Source of the DNA: a virus | DNA: 25,772 nucleotides | Strand: one strand, 5' to 3' | Virus record (IMG/VR): IMGVR_UViG_3300044846_003597 | Location: 1 to 25,772 of that record | In this document: positions 14,158-21,321 of the stretch, piece by piece | Position numbering within the stretch: the stretch's first letter is position 1 | Layout of the letters: each line of letters starts with the position of its first letter | The notes under the pieces: model-generated | Seen by the model: only the letters and a program-made list of their open reading frames with translations | What the model was told of the DNA's origin: nothing | The model's database searches: none | Made by a program: the position numbers and the translations under genes

Positions 14158-14796
14158 ATGAAAGACACAGATTTACATTTAAGATTATTAAATCTTTTGT
14201 ACACGTACAACGAAGAACATGTGGGTAGTTGCTTTACATGTATCGATATCATGGATGATATCTTTAAAAACAAAAAAGAAGACGATATCTTTATCAATTC
14301 TAATGGACATTCAGCCTACGCCTTGTATGTTATATTAGAAAAATATCATAATGTTGACGCTGATTACTTAGCAAAAAAACATGGTGGTCATCCTAATTTT
14401 GATGAGACTGATAAAATCTACTGTTCAACAGGTAGTTTGGGTTCAGGTTTACCCATTGCAGTTGGTAGAGCAATTGGAAATCCAAATAGAAAAGTATATG
14501 TGACAATTTCAGATGGTGAATGTGCGGAAGGTAGTGTTTGGGAATCTTTAAGATTCATTCACGACCATAATATTAAAAATATTGAGGTTCATGTTAATGC
14601 AAATGGTTGGGCTTGTTATGACCCGATTGATGTGGATTTATTGGAAAAAAGAATCAAATCTTTTTTACCTACCGCGATTTTTCATAGAACATCAGTTGAG
14701 CAATTTCCGTTCTTAACGGGTTTAAGTGCTCACTATATGAAATTAACTGAAGAACAGTATAACGAAGGTGTTAAAATTTTAAAAAATGAGTGTTAG
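14158..14796 (+). CDS. Transketolase-like N-terminal (PP domain) subunit
   Basis: In this 212-residue protein, the thiamine-diphosphate PP domain is recognisable: HVGSCFTCIDIM (21-32), INSNGHSAYALY (GH at 50-51), GGHPNFDETDKIYCSTGSLG (76-95), and the diphosphate/Mg motif ISDGECAEGSVWES (SDGE at 118-121) closing at VNANGWACYD (Asn 147/149). The first G of G-D-G is Ser. Split transketolases usually have about 270-residue N subunits, so this one is trimmed. It must pair with the next gene's product, whose ATG overlaps its last codons by 11 bases. Expected reaction: transfer of a two-carbon ketol unit or a related TPP reaction. Preceded by a 39-base gap. Confidence 0.85.
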   Translation: MKDTDLHLRLLNLLYTYNEEHVGSCFTCIDIMDDIFKNKKEDDIFINSNGHSAYALYVILEKYHNVDADYLAKKHGGHPNFDETDKIYCSTGSLGSGLPIAVGRAIGNPNRKVYVTISDGECAEGSVWESLRFIHDHNIKNIEVHVNANGWACYDPIDVDLLEKRIKSFLPTAIFHRTSVEQFPFLTGLSAHYMKLTEEQYNEGVKILKNEC

Positions 14797-15268
14797 AAAA
14801 GCTTTTGTTCCTTTATTATTTGATTTAATGAAGGAAAATGAATCAGTCTACTTCGTAACTGGAGATTTAGGCTACGGTCACTTTGACCATTTCAGAACTG
14901 AGTTCCCTGATAGATTTATCAACGTGGGAGCCGCAGAACAGTTATTAGTCGGTGTTGGTATTGGTTTAGCATTAGAGGGTAAAATCCCCGTGTGTTATTC
15001 GATGACTCCTTTTATCCTATATCGACCATTTGAGTTTATTAGAAACTATGTTGATTATGAATCAATACCCGTTAAATTAGTGGGTAGTGGAAGAGATAAA
15101 GATTACGATTGGTTAGGTTGGTCACATTGGGCAACAGATGATGTTGAACACACTAGTGGTTTTAAAAATATATCAAAATATTGGCCAAAAGATGCTGATG
15201 AAATGAAAGAAAAATTCAATGAGATTTTATTGAATAATAAACCGGTTTATTTAAATTTATCACGATGA
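14786..15268 (+). CDS. Transketolase-like PYR-domain subunit, no C-terminal domain
   Basis: This 160-residue protein holds VRKAFVPLLFDLM, VYFVTGDLGYGHF, FINVGAAEQLLVGVGIGLAL (catalytic Glu51) and FILYRPFEFIRN (76-87), all standard for the pyrimidine-binding domain. GWSHWATDDVEHTSG replaces the usual G-x-T-H-Q-x-x-E-D segment. It ends at KPVYLNLSR, exactly where the PYR domain ends, so the transketolase C-terminal domain is absent. Together with the preceding subunit it would form a minimal alpha2beta2 TPP enzyme. It is coupled to both neighbours (11-base and 4-base overlaps). Alternative: a TPP decarboxylase-type enzyme rather than a true transketolase. Confidence 0.85.
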   Translation: MSVRKAFVPLLFDLMKENESVYFVTGDLGYGHFDHFRTEFPDRFINVGAAEQLLVGVGIGLALEGKIPVCYSMTPFILYRPFEFIRNYVDYESIPVKLVGSGRDKDYDWLGWSHWATDDVEHTSGFKNISKYWPKDADEMKEKFNEILLNNKPVYLNLSR

Positions 15269-15822
15269 GTAATTTAGGTAAAATAAAACTTTTAATTTTG
15301 GACATTGATGGTGTTTTAACCGATGGTACTAAAGTATACAACGAAAAACATGAAGTAATATCTAAGAGATTTCTTTGTAAGGATTTCACCGCAATTAAAA
15401 GGATAGTAGCTTCGGGTATTAAAGTTATTATGTTATCTGGTGACAACTTTAATAGAACAATGGCAGAAAAAAGAAATATTGATTTCTTTTGTACCAGAGA
15501 TAAAAATTTAAGTCTTGATAAATCATTATTTATAGATGAGTTTTACCAACGATACGGTGTGTCAGTTGATGAGATGGCGTTTATTGGTGATGATTATTTT
15601 GATTTATCAATGTTTAAAAAAATAACATACACATTTTGTCCGTCAGATTCTCCAAAAATAATTAAGGACTCATCATTGTATATTTTAAAATCAAAAGGTG
15701 GTGAAGGTACTATTGTTGAGTTGTATGATTTTTTAGAATCTAATGAATTTCTAATTGAATCGGATGAACAAACAGTAATTGATTTAGATAGTAAAGAAAT
15801 TACAAGTAAAGAAATGAAATAA
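15265..15822 (+). CDS. KdsC-like HAD phosphatase
   Basis: This 185-residue protein has HAD motif I LLILDIDGVLTDGT (Asp13 nucleophile, Asp15), motif II VIMLSGD (Ser59), a Lys in LDKSLFIDEF and motif IV FIGDDYFDLSMF (GDD 108-110). The capless C0 architecture and DGVLTDG match KdsC, the tetrameric KDO-8-phosphate phosphatase, and relatives in 9-carbon sugar synthesis. A C-terminal GGEGTIVELYDFL is also KdsC-like, followed by about 30 acidic, poorly conserved-looking residues. It likely removes phosphate from an intermediate made by the transketolase pair. ATGA overlap with the previous gene. Confidence 0.85.
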   Translation: MSNLGKIKLLILDIDGVLTDGTKVYNEKHEVISKRFLCKDFTAIKRIVASGIKVIMLSGDNFNRTMAEKRNIDFFCTRDKNLSLDKSLFIDEFYQRYGVSVDEMAFIGDDYFDLSMFKKITYTFCPSDSPKIIKDSSLYILKSKGGEGTIVELYDFLESNEFLIESDEQTVIDLDSKEITSKEMK

Positions 15823-15824
15823 TA

Positions 15825-16499
15825 ATGAAGATATCATTGTATGGTCACTTAATAACTGATAAGATTTTTATTGGATTTAAAACCCATGAAAGTTTAGGTG
15901 GAATTGCAAATGTGTGGGACTCATTAATTAAACTCAATAAAAAAAATGAGGTTATAATGAAACCATGTTCAATTGGTGAGGCTATCGTTTTAGTTAATGT
16001 GGAAAAGAACACAAGAGTAGGTAGAGCAAATTTTAATTTATTAACCGATGAACCTAAAATAGTAAAATCGGATTGGCACCATATTGCATATCTTAACCAA
16101 TTAGAAGACACTTCATTTATTAATGACATAACAACCGGTATAATATCAGCTGACGTATCTAAAGAATCTCCTGAAACAATAGTGGAACACCTTAAAGATA
16201 TTGATTTTCTTTTTATTTCAAAAGAAGACCTATTTAATGATATTATGGAACTATCTAAAATAACGAAGGGTTGGATTATTAGTCATGACCCAAATGGTAG
16301 TACCTCAACAAATGGAATAGAAACCATAAATTACGAAATACCTGAACATTTAAAATTAAAAAATATAGATGTATTGGGTGCCGGTGATATGTTTGCTGGA
16401 AGTTTTATCAATAATATCTTACAAGGAAAGACAATTGAGGATTCAATTATTCAATCACATAAAGATACGTTTGAGTTATTAAAAATTAAAAATTCTTGA
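15825..16499 (+). CDS. PfkB-family sugar kinase, compact
   Basis: This 224-residue protein shows the ribokinase fold: LYGHLITDKIFIG at the start, LGGIANVWDSLIKL (GG 25-26, substrate side) and IDVLGAGDMFAGSFINN near the C-terminus, where GAGD (185-188) forms the anion hole and Asp188 is the catalytic base. It is shorter than typical PfkB enzymes (about 300), with the lid region reduced. It phosphorylates a sugar with ATP; by analogy with HldE/HddA-type pathways it could supply the sugar 1-phosphate for the nucleotidyltransferase encoded next. The stop TGA overlaps a TTG start of that gene. Confidence 0.82.
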   Translation: MKISLYGHLITDKIFIGFKTHESLGGIANVWDSLIKLNKKNEVIMKPCSIGEAIVLVNVEKNTRVGRANFNLLTDEPKIVKSDWHHIAYLNQLEDTSFINDITTGIISADVSKESPETIVEHLKDIDFLFISKEDLFNDIMELSKITKGWIISHDPNGSTSTNGIETINYEIPEHLKLKNIDVLGAGDMFAGSFINNILQGKTIEDSIIQSHKDTFELLKIKNS

Positions 16500-17212
16500 A
16501 ACCCACCTTATTAATACCCATGGCCGGTTTAGGTAGAAGATTCTCCACCAACGGATACACAATACCAAAACAAATGGTTGACATCAATGGTAAACCAATG
16601 ATAGAAGTTAGTTTAGATTGTATAAAATTAGATGACTTTAAAAAAGTTTTTATAATTAGAAAAGAACATATTGCAATTCACAATATAGATTCATTTTTAA
16701 GAGACAAATTTGGTAATGATATTGAAATTGTTATTGCAGAAACCGATACTGAAGGGACAGTTTGTACATGTTTATTAGCTGAAGAGTTTTTAAATAATGA
16801 TTCACCGTTGGTTATTACGACCTTGGATGTTTACTTTGAACCTATCTTCAGTATGGATTTGATAAATCCTTCTGTTGACGGTACAATATTGGTATTTAAA
16901 TCAGATAATCCAAGTTACAGTTATTCTAAAATTAATAATGAAGGTTTTGTAATTGAAACGGCAGAAAAAAAAGTTATTAGTGATTTATCATCAATAGGGT
17001 TATACTATTTTAAATCATCTAAAGACTTTTTAGATTACTCAAAGAAAATGGTAAACGAAAACATTAGAACAAATAATGAATTTTATGTTTGCCCGTTATA
17101 TAATTTACTTATTAATGACGGTAAAAAAATTAACACTCTCCTTTTTGATAAGTGTAATTCAATTGGTACTCCTAATGAAATAAATGAATTTATATTAGAA
17201 AAATACAAATAG
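16496..17212 (+). CDS. Sugar-1-phosphate nucleotidyltransferase
   Basis: The protein starts at TTG 16496 (TTGA overlap with the previous stop); the first ATG at 16520 would remove the first beta strand, so TTG is preferred. The 238 residues have TLLIPMAGLGRRFSTNG (G-x-G-x-R-F, 11-16), IPKQMVDINGKPMIEVSL (Lys25), TEGTVCTCLLA (85-95) and VITTLDVYFEP with metal Asp111. This is an apparently intact NTP:sugar-1-phosphate transferase. The base used cannot be told. The block EKKVISDLSSIGLYYF shows it is a paralogue of the protein at 13408. It would activate the product of the kinase and transketolase module. Confidence 0.88.
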   Translation: MKPTLLIPMAGLGRRFSTNGYTIPKQMVDINGKPMIEVSLDCIKLDDFKKVFIIRKEHIAIHNIDSFLRDKFGNDIEIVIAETDTEGTVCTCLLAEEFLNNDSPLVITTLDVYFEPIFSMDLINPSVDGTILVFKSDNPSYSYSKINNEGFVIETAEKKVISDLSSIGLYYFKSSKDFLDYSKKMVNENIRTNNEFYVCPLYNLLINDGKKINTLLFDKCNSIGTPNEINEFILEKYK

Positions 17213-17214
17213 TA

Positions 17215-17985
17215 ATGGTCACTTTAAAATATGACGGTAGGTTAGGTAATAATTTAATACAGTACATCGCGTCACTTTTTTTTGCAAAAAAATTTAATTT
17301 AAATTTTAATTTAGAACCCAATTCATATTCAGGTAATTGGGATTTTTTATTAAAGAATAGACGGGTAGATGGGTCAACCGGAAACCAAACAATCGAGGTT
17401 AACGATAATAATTTTATTAATTTACTTAATAGAGAAAAAATTGACCCAAACCACTACCATTTTAATGGATACTTTCAAAATAAAGAATTTTTACAAACTT
17501 ACGAAAGTGAAATAAAATCTTTATTAAGTATAAACTACAATGATACTGGTAGGGATTCTGTTTTTGTTCATTATAGAATTGGTGATGTAATAAACGATAG
17601 GAGAATGTTACCTTTAGAATATTACATTGAGGCACTAGATTCAATAACATTTAAAAATGGTTTTATATCTTCGGATTCAATTGACCATGTTTTCTGTAAA
17701 CAATTAATATCAAAATACAATTTAACACCAATCCATGGATTATCACCAATAGACACTTTGAATTTTGGTAAAAATTTTAATAACTTAGTTCTATCTGAGG
17801 GAACATTTTCGTGGTGGATTGGATATTTGAGTAACGCCGAAAATATAATTTGTAATAAAAGAAATTATTTATGGCACGGTGATATATTTTTAGATAGATG
17901 GAAAAAACTACAATGGGATTACGATGAATCAGTAATCTATGATAGTAGAAAATTAAAAGAATATAAAATAAAAAAAATCACATGA
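17215..17985 (+). CDS. GT11-like (fucosyltransferase-like) glycosyltransferase
   Basis: This 256-residue protein has the three GT11 signatures: GRLGNNLIQYIASLFFA (8-24, compare G-G-L-G-N-Q-x-F-Q-Y), NGYFQNKEFL (84-93) and VFVHYRIGDVIND (117-129, the HxRxGD nucleotide-binding motif). VLSEGTFSWWIGYLS (192-206) is the donor-side S-x-F-S-W-W block. Family members are alpha-1,2-fucosyltransferases using GDP-fucose, but phage relatives may use other GDP sugars. Soluble, with no signal peptide. It follows the nucleotidyltransferase by 2 bases and overlaps the last gene by 4 bases (ATGA). Confidence 0.8.
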   Translation: MVTLKYDGRLGNNLIQYIASLFFAKKFNLNFNLEPNSYSGNWDFLLKNRRVDGSTGNQTIEVNDNNFINLLNREKIDPNHYHFNGYFQNKEFLQTYESEIKSLLSINYNDTGRDSVFVHYRIGDVINDRRMLPLEYYIEALDSITFKNGFISSDSIDHVFCKQLISKYNLTPIHGLSPIDTLNFGKNFNNLVLSEGTFSWWIGYLSNAENIICNKRNYLWHGDIFLDRWKKLQWDYDESVIYDSRKLKEYKIKKIT

Positions 17986-18419
17986 TTCTAATATCGCACA
18001 GGGGAAATATTAATGGTAGGATACCAGAAAAAGAAAATCATCCACACTACATTGAAACAACATTAGTTTCTGGTTACGATGTTGAGGTGGATGTTTGGTA
18101 TGTGGACGGTAAACTTATGTTAGGACATGATAAACCACAATATGAGGTTAACCTTATATGGTTTACACATAGGATTAATAAACTTTGGGTACATTGTAAA
18201 AATATGGAGTCTTTAATTTATTTTAGGGACTGCGGATATGATGTTAATTATTTTTGGCACCAAACAGATGATGTTATTATAACATCTAAAGGTTTTTTAT
18301 GGGCTCACCCTGGTAAACAACCAATAAACAATAGTATTGCTGTTCTACCTGAATTATATAACGATGACACTAAAGAATGTATCGGTGTTTGTAGTGATTT
18401 TATATTAAACCATCTTTAA
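17982..18419 (+). CDS. GDPD-like phosphodiesterase-type protein, short
   Basis: In this 145-residue protein the opening ILISHRGNINGRIPEKENH then GYDVEVDVWYVDGKLMLGHD places H-R-G, the E-V-D pair and G-H-D like the active-site strands of glycerophosphodiester phosphodiesterases (HRG...E-x-D...H). The usual 240-residue barrel is shortened. LWVHCKNMESLIYF and NYFWHQTDDVIITSKGFLWA continue the pattern seen in short relatives I recall from viral and marine glycan clusters. A role in cleaving or forming a phosphodiester on the glycan is inferred only. It is the last gene of the operon, 4 bases before a terminator. Confidence 0.7.
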   Translation: MILISHRGNINGRIPEKENHPHYIETTLVSGYDVEVDVWYVDGKLMLGHDKPQYEVNLIWFTHRINKLWVHCKNMESLIYFRDCGYDVNYFWHQTDDVIITSKGFLWAHPGKQPINNSIAVLPELYNDDTKECIGVCSDFILNHL

Positions 18420-18423
18420 TAAA

Positions 18424-18448
18424 AAAAGAGGGTTGTTAATCCTCTTTT
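18424..18448. terminator. Bidirectional rho-independent terminator
   Basis: AAAAGAGG (18424-18431) and CCTCTTTT (18441-18448) form a perfect 8-bp stem around a 9-base loop. Read leftward the hairpin is followed by a run of seven T, a strong terminator for the glutaredoxin operon whose stop codon lies in the loop. Read rightward it ends in TTTTGTT, closing the glycan operon. Confidence 0.85.
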
Positions 18449-18726
18449 GTTACTTCAATATATCTTTTAATAATTTCAACTGCCTCGTTATCATCTTTAA
18501 AATCCTTTTCAGGACAAAATATTGGTCCAGTATCTGAACCTTCTTTTCTAATAAAAAATGTAGGTAAGTATTCGTTTTTAGTTTGTTCAACAACTTGATT
18601 CCATAAACTTTGATTTGAGTTAACCTCAATCTCTTTAAATGGTAATGATTCGGTTCTTAATCTTTCTTTTAATGTTTTACAATGTCCACATGTGTCTAAT
18701 GTAAAAACTAATAATTTATTTGCCAT
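18436..18726 (-). CDS. Glutaredoxin-like protein
   Basis: This 96-residue protein opens KLLVFTLDTCGHCKTLKERL with redox pair C13-x-x-C16 (CGHC) and has the cis-proline in EYLPTFFIRK (Pro55), the glutaredoxin/thioredoxin fold signature. The CGHC site is like that of protein disulphide isomerases and some phage glutaredoxins. A GSDTGPIFCPEKDF segment adds a further Cys. It probably donates electrons to a ribonucleotide reductase or other target in the cytoplasm. The ATG overlaps the end of the thioredoxin gene by 11 bases, so the two are coexpressed. Confidence 0.82.
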   Translation of the reverse strand: MANKLLVFTLDTCGHCKTLKERLRTESLPFKEIEVNSNQSLWNQVVEQTKNEYLPTFFIRKEGSDTGPIFCPEKDFKDDNEAVEIIKRYIEVTKED

Positions 18727-19036
18727 ATTCTTGAACTTTAGTTAATATATCTTTATAGTGTATATCGGGTTTAGCTCCAATGGAGGTGTCCACTATCTCA
18801 TCACCATTAAAAACCATAATTGTTGGTACGGAACGAATTCCTAATTTCATTACATAATCTCGGTTCTTATCGATATCAACCTTCACAAATTTAATATCAG
18901 GAAAATCTGATTCGAATGATTCAAGTTTAGGCATTATCATTTTGCAGGGTCCGCACCATTCTGCGAAGAAATCAATAAGTAATTTTTGCTTATTTAATTT
19001 CATTTGTTCTAATTCTTGTGATGTTACTAATTCCAT
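18716..19036 (-). CDS. trxA: Thioredoxin
   Basis: This 106-residue protein is full length for the family. The active site FFAEWCGPCKMIMPKL has the classic WCGPC (27-31), with buried Asp22 in LLIDFFA and the cis-proline in IRSVPTIMVFNG (Pro71). It should reduce protein disulphides with reductase-derived electrons and support phage ribonucleotide reduction or DNA synthesis. It follows the AAA+ ATPase gene after 23 bases, with an A-rich leader, and overlaps the glutaredoxin gene. All key residues are present. Confidence 0.95.
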   Translation of the reverse strand: MELVTSQELEQMKLNKQKLLIDFFAEWCGPCKMIMPKLESFESDFPDIKFVKVDIDKNRDYVMKLGIRSVPTIMVFNGDEIVDTSIGAKPDIHYKDILTKVQEYGK

Positions 19037-19059
19037 TTTATGTTTGTTTTTTTATTTAT

Positions 19060-20139
19060 TTATTTAAATCCTATTTTTAATTTATCGTCTACTTTGAAAA
19101 GTTCTTCGTCTATATTGTAAATATCCGCTAATGTCATAGATTCGGTAACCTCACCTTCTTTCCCAATATGTTTTAATAAGTTATTAGATTCGTCAATTGT
19201 TAATTTACTAAATTTATGTTCAGCGATTAATCTACCTTTACGAAGTAATGCTTGGTCTATTTTTTCTCTTTTCATGTTGAAGGTTGCGATTACTTGAATA
19301 TTTAAACAGTCACCTAATATGCCATCGGTTAGATTTAGAATGTTTGATACACCCATAGATGAACCATTTCCTTCTCTATCTGCGATTACTCTCTCAGCAT
19401 CTTCCACAATTAATACTGAATTTTTATGTTCCATTAAAAATGGAATAATTGACGGTTCTGATAATGATTCCGCCATTGATGGTGGAATAAATAGAATTTC
19501 CTTATCTGTAATCAATCTTGTTAAATATTTTATGTAGGATGTTTTACCTGTTCCCGGGTCACCATGAAAAAGGATAATTCCCTTGTCATTAGGTTTGTTT
19601 AGTCTCTTTAGGATAACTTCATGTACCTTTAAGAATTCAGTCCCGTAATTCAACTCTAAATCGATATCAGGGACATTCATTTCATACTCTTCTGTGTCCA
19701 TGTGCCCCATTTCAACTTTTACTAAATTAATACCTGATTTTTTTAGTTTAACTTCATATTCCAATAATTCATCCATATTGAAAAAGGTATTAAACTCACC
19801 TCTAGTGATGTCATAATAAAAAGTTATCTCAAATAATGGTTCTTTTTTATCGTTAAATGTTTTTAACATTACCATGGTACGAGTATCTTTATTTATTAAC
19901 ATGGTAAATGAACTTTCAACATCATACTTTCTCCCAAAAGCCGAAATTTGACATTCTTTCTTGTATCCCTTTTTTAAAATATAATCTAATACTTTTTGAC
20001 TGTATTTTTTAGTTGAGTTGTTGTACTTCGATGGTAACCCATCAAAATAATGTACAAAAATTTGGTCGACTGGTACGTCGGAGCTATATGATGTCTCATA
20101 TAAGAAATAATCTGATGGTAGTTTTTTATTAATTTTCAT
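19060..20139 (-). CDS. AAA+ ATPase (BCS1/FtsH-like AAA domain)
   Basis: In this 359-residue protein the C-terminal half is a standard AAA module: Walker A FHGDPGTGKTSYIKYL (GDPGTGKT 193-200), Walker B SVLIVEDAERVI (242-249), sensor 1 IQVIATFN (285-288) and Arg-finger region LLRKGRLIAEHKF (298-303). The N-terminal 165 residues form an alpha-beta region with no motif I recognise, perhaps substrate binding. Such proteins act as hexameric unfoldases or remodelers; here the target is unknown. The start ATG shares a base with the stop of the 98-residue gene (20139). It sits in an operon with a DNA methylase and redox proteins. Confidence 0.85.
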   Translation of the reverse strand: MKINKKLPSDYFLYETSYSSDVPVDQIFVHYFDGLPSKYNNSTKKYSQKVLDYILKKGYKKECQISAFGRKYDVESSFTMLINKDTRTMVMLKTFNDKKEPLFEITFYYDITRGEFNTFFNMDELLEYEVKLKKSGINLVKVEMGHMDTEEYEMNVPDIDLELNYGTEFLKVHEVILKRLNKPNDKGIILFHGDPGTGKTSYIKYLTRLITDKEILFIPPSMAESLSEPSIIPFLMEHKNSVLIVEDAERVIADREGNGSSMGVSNILNLTDGILGDCLNIQVIATFNMKREKIDQALLRKGRLIAEHKFSKLTIDESNNLLKHIGKEGEVTESMTLADIYNIDEELFKVDDKLKIGFK

Positions 20140-20435
20140 TATTTTAGGTAAAATTTTATATCGTTTGGTATGTAATCATATATTGATTCTTCTATTTGAA
20201 TCTCTTTGTCAACTTCTTTAAAAATTTTCATGGACAATCTTAAAACCTCAAATTGTTCTTTTGATAATTGGGGTTCTCCATTTTTTTCCAAATTAATTTG
20301 TGCGATTTGACCAAGATTTTGGAAAAACAAATCTTCGTCCACATCTGATAAAAAATAGTCTTTAGTGTTTTTATTACTTTCTAAATATTTTTTTACTGTT
20401 TGTATGTATATTAAAATATCGGGTAAAAATTCCAT
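20139..20435 (-). CDS. Hypothetical helical protein (98 aa)
   Basis: The product is mostly helical and acidic: DILIYIQTVKKYLESNKNTK, then FFQNLGQIAQINLEKNGEPQ, LSKEQFEVLRLSMKIFKEVD and a tail IEESIYDYIPNDIKFYLK. No membrane segment or cysteine is present. The stop overlaps the ATG of the AAA+ ATPase by one base, and the ATG lies 1 base after the methylase stop, so it may be a partner or adaptor of the ATPase; this is inference from coupling only. Family not recognised. Confidence 0.65.
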   Translation of the reverse strand: MEFLPDILIYIQTVKKYLESNKNTKDYFLSDVDEDLFFQNLGQIAQINLEKNGEPQLSKEQFEVLRLSMKIFKEVDKEIQIEESIYDYIPNDIKFYLK

Positions 20436-20436
20436 A

Positions 20437-21321
20437 TTAATAATTCATTATTAGTAATTCTATACCTTCGTTTTGTGTTCCATCTTTTTTTGCTGCCGCA
20501 GCTTTCTTAAATGATTTTCTTTCCCATCTATATGTTGGGTCACCAAACATTAGTATTTGGTTATTCTTACCTAATGGTACTTGTGGAAACCATTCCGTTA
20601 ATTGAGGAAATTCATAATATGATAAACTAAATTTACCTTTTATTTTTTTAAGTGTATTTGCCAGTCTTATATGTGTTTCCCTACTGAATATATGGTTAGA
20701 ATAGTAATTCTCGGTCATATAATACGGAGGGTCCATATAGAAATATGTTGTTGGTGAATCATACTTCTCAACAACATCTTGAAAATCTAAATTCTCAACA
20801 AATGTTATCTTTTCTAAATGTGCTCTATACTCAGGATGTTTTAATTTATCCATAAAAATTAAAACTTTACAACGATACTTACCCTTATAATCAGTATAGT
20901 TTGATGTCTCAGGTTTTGAACCTGAGAATACTTGGGTTAAAACATAAACATACTTGGCAGCAATATCAAAGTTAGGTTCATCCCCAATTACCAAATCATC
21001 ATTAAAGACTTCTTTTTGGTATGTTTTAAACATTTCAGTATATTCAGGTGGTGTTTCCTCAACTCCCACTTGTTGACATGGATATTTTGCCAATTCTTCC
21101 CACATCCTATCACATTGTAATGAACATTTAAATAAATTAGCATTAAGTCGATTGTAGTCATTATAAACGACAGTTTTTAAATTGGGGTAACTTTTTAAGT
21201 CCATGTTAAAAAAGACCCAAAACATACCCGAGAACCCCTCCACGTAAGTTTCTATGTCTTTAGGTATGAACGGTTCAATCCAATTACCTATTCTAGCTTT
21301 TCCACCGATATATGATATCAT
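20437..21321 (-). CDS. D12-class DNA adenine methyltransferase, divergent
   Basis: In this 294-residue protein the alpha-class order is clear: MISYIGGKARIGNW (YIGGK 4-8), AdoMet loop YVEGFSGMFWVF (EGFSG 28-32, in place of the usual P-F-G/A-G-G) and catalytic FYMDPPYYMTEN (DPPY 197-200). A long insert between motifs (about 80-150) and a C-terminal GNNQILMFGDPTYRW with an Ala/Lys-rich patch set it apart from the methylase at 1527. A solitary enzyme for N6-adenine methylation of phage DNA is likely. It heads the leftward operon with the ATPase and redox genes, divergent from the gene at 21453. Confidence 0.87.
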   Translation of the reverse strand: MISYIGGKARIGNWIEPFIPKDIETYVEGFSGMFWVFFNMDLKSYPNLKTVVYNDYNRLNANLFKCSLQCDRMWEELAKYPCQQVGVEETPPEYTEMFKTYQKEVFNDDLVIGDEPNFDIAAKYVYVLTQVFSGSKPETSNYTDYKGKYRCKVLIFMDKLKHPEYRAHLEKITFVENLDFQDVVEKYDSPTTYFYMDPPYYMTENYYSNHIFSRETHIRLANTLKKIKGKFSLSYYEFPQLTEWFPQVPLGKNNQILMFGDPTYRWERKSFKKAAAAKKDGTQNEGIELLIMNY

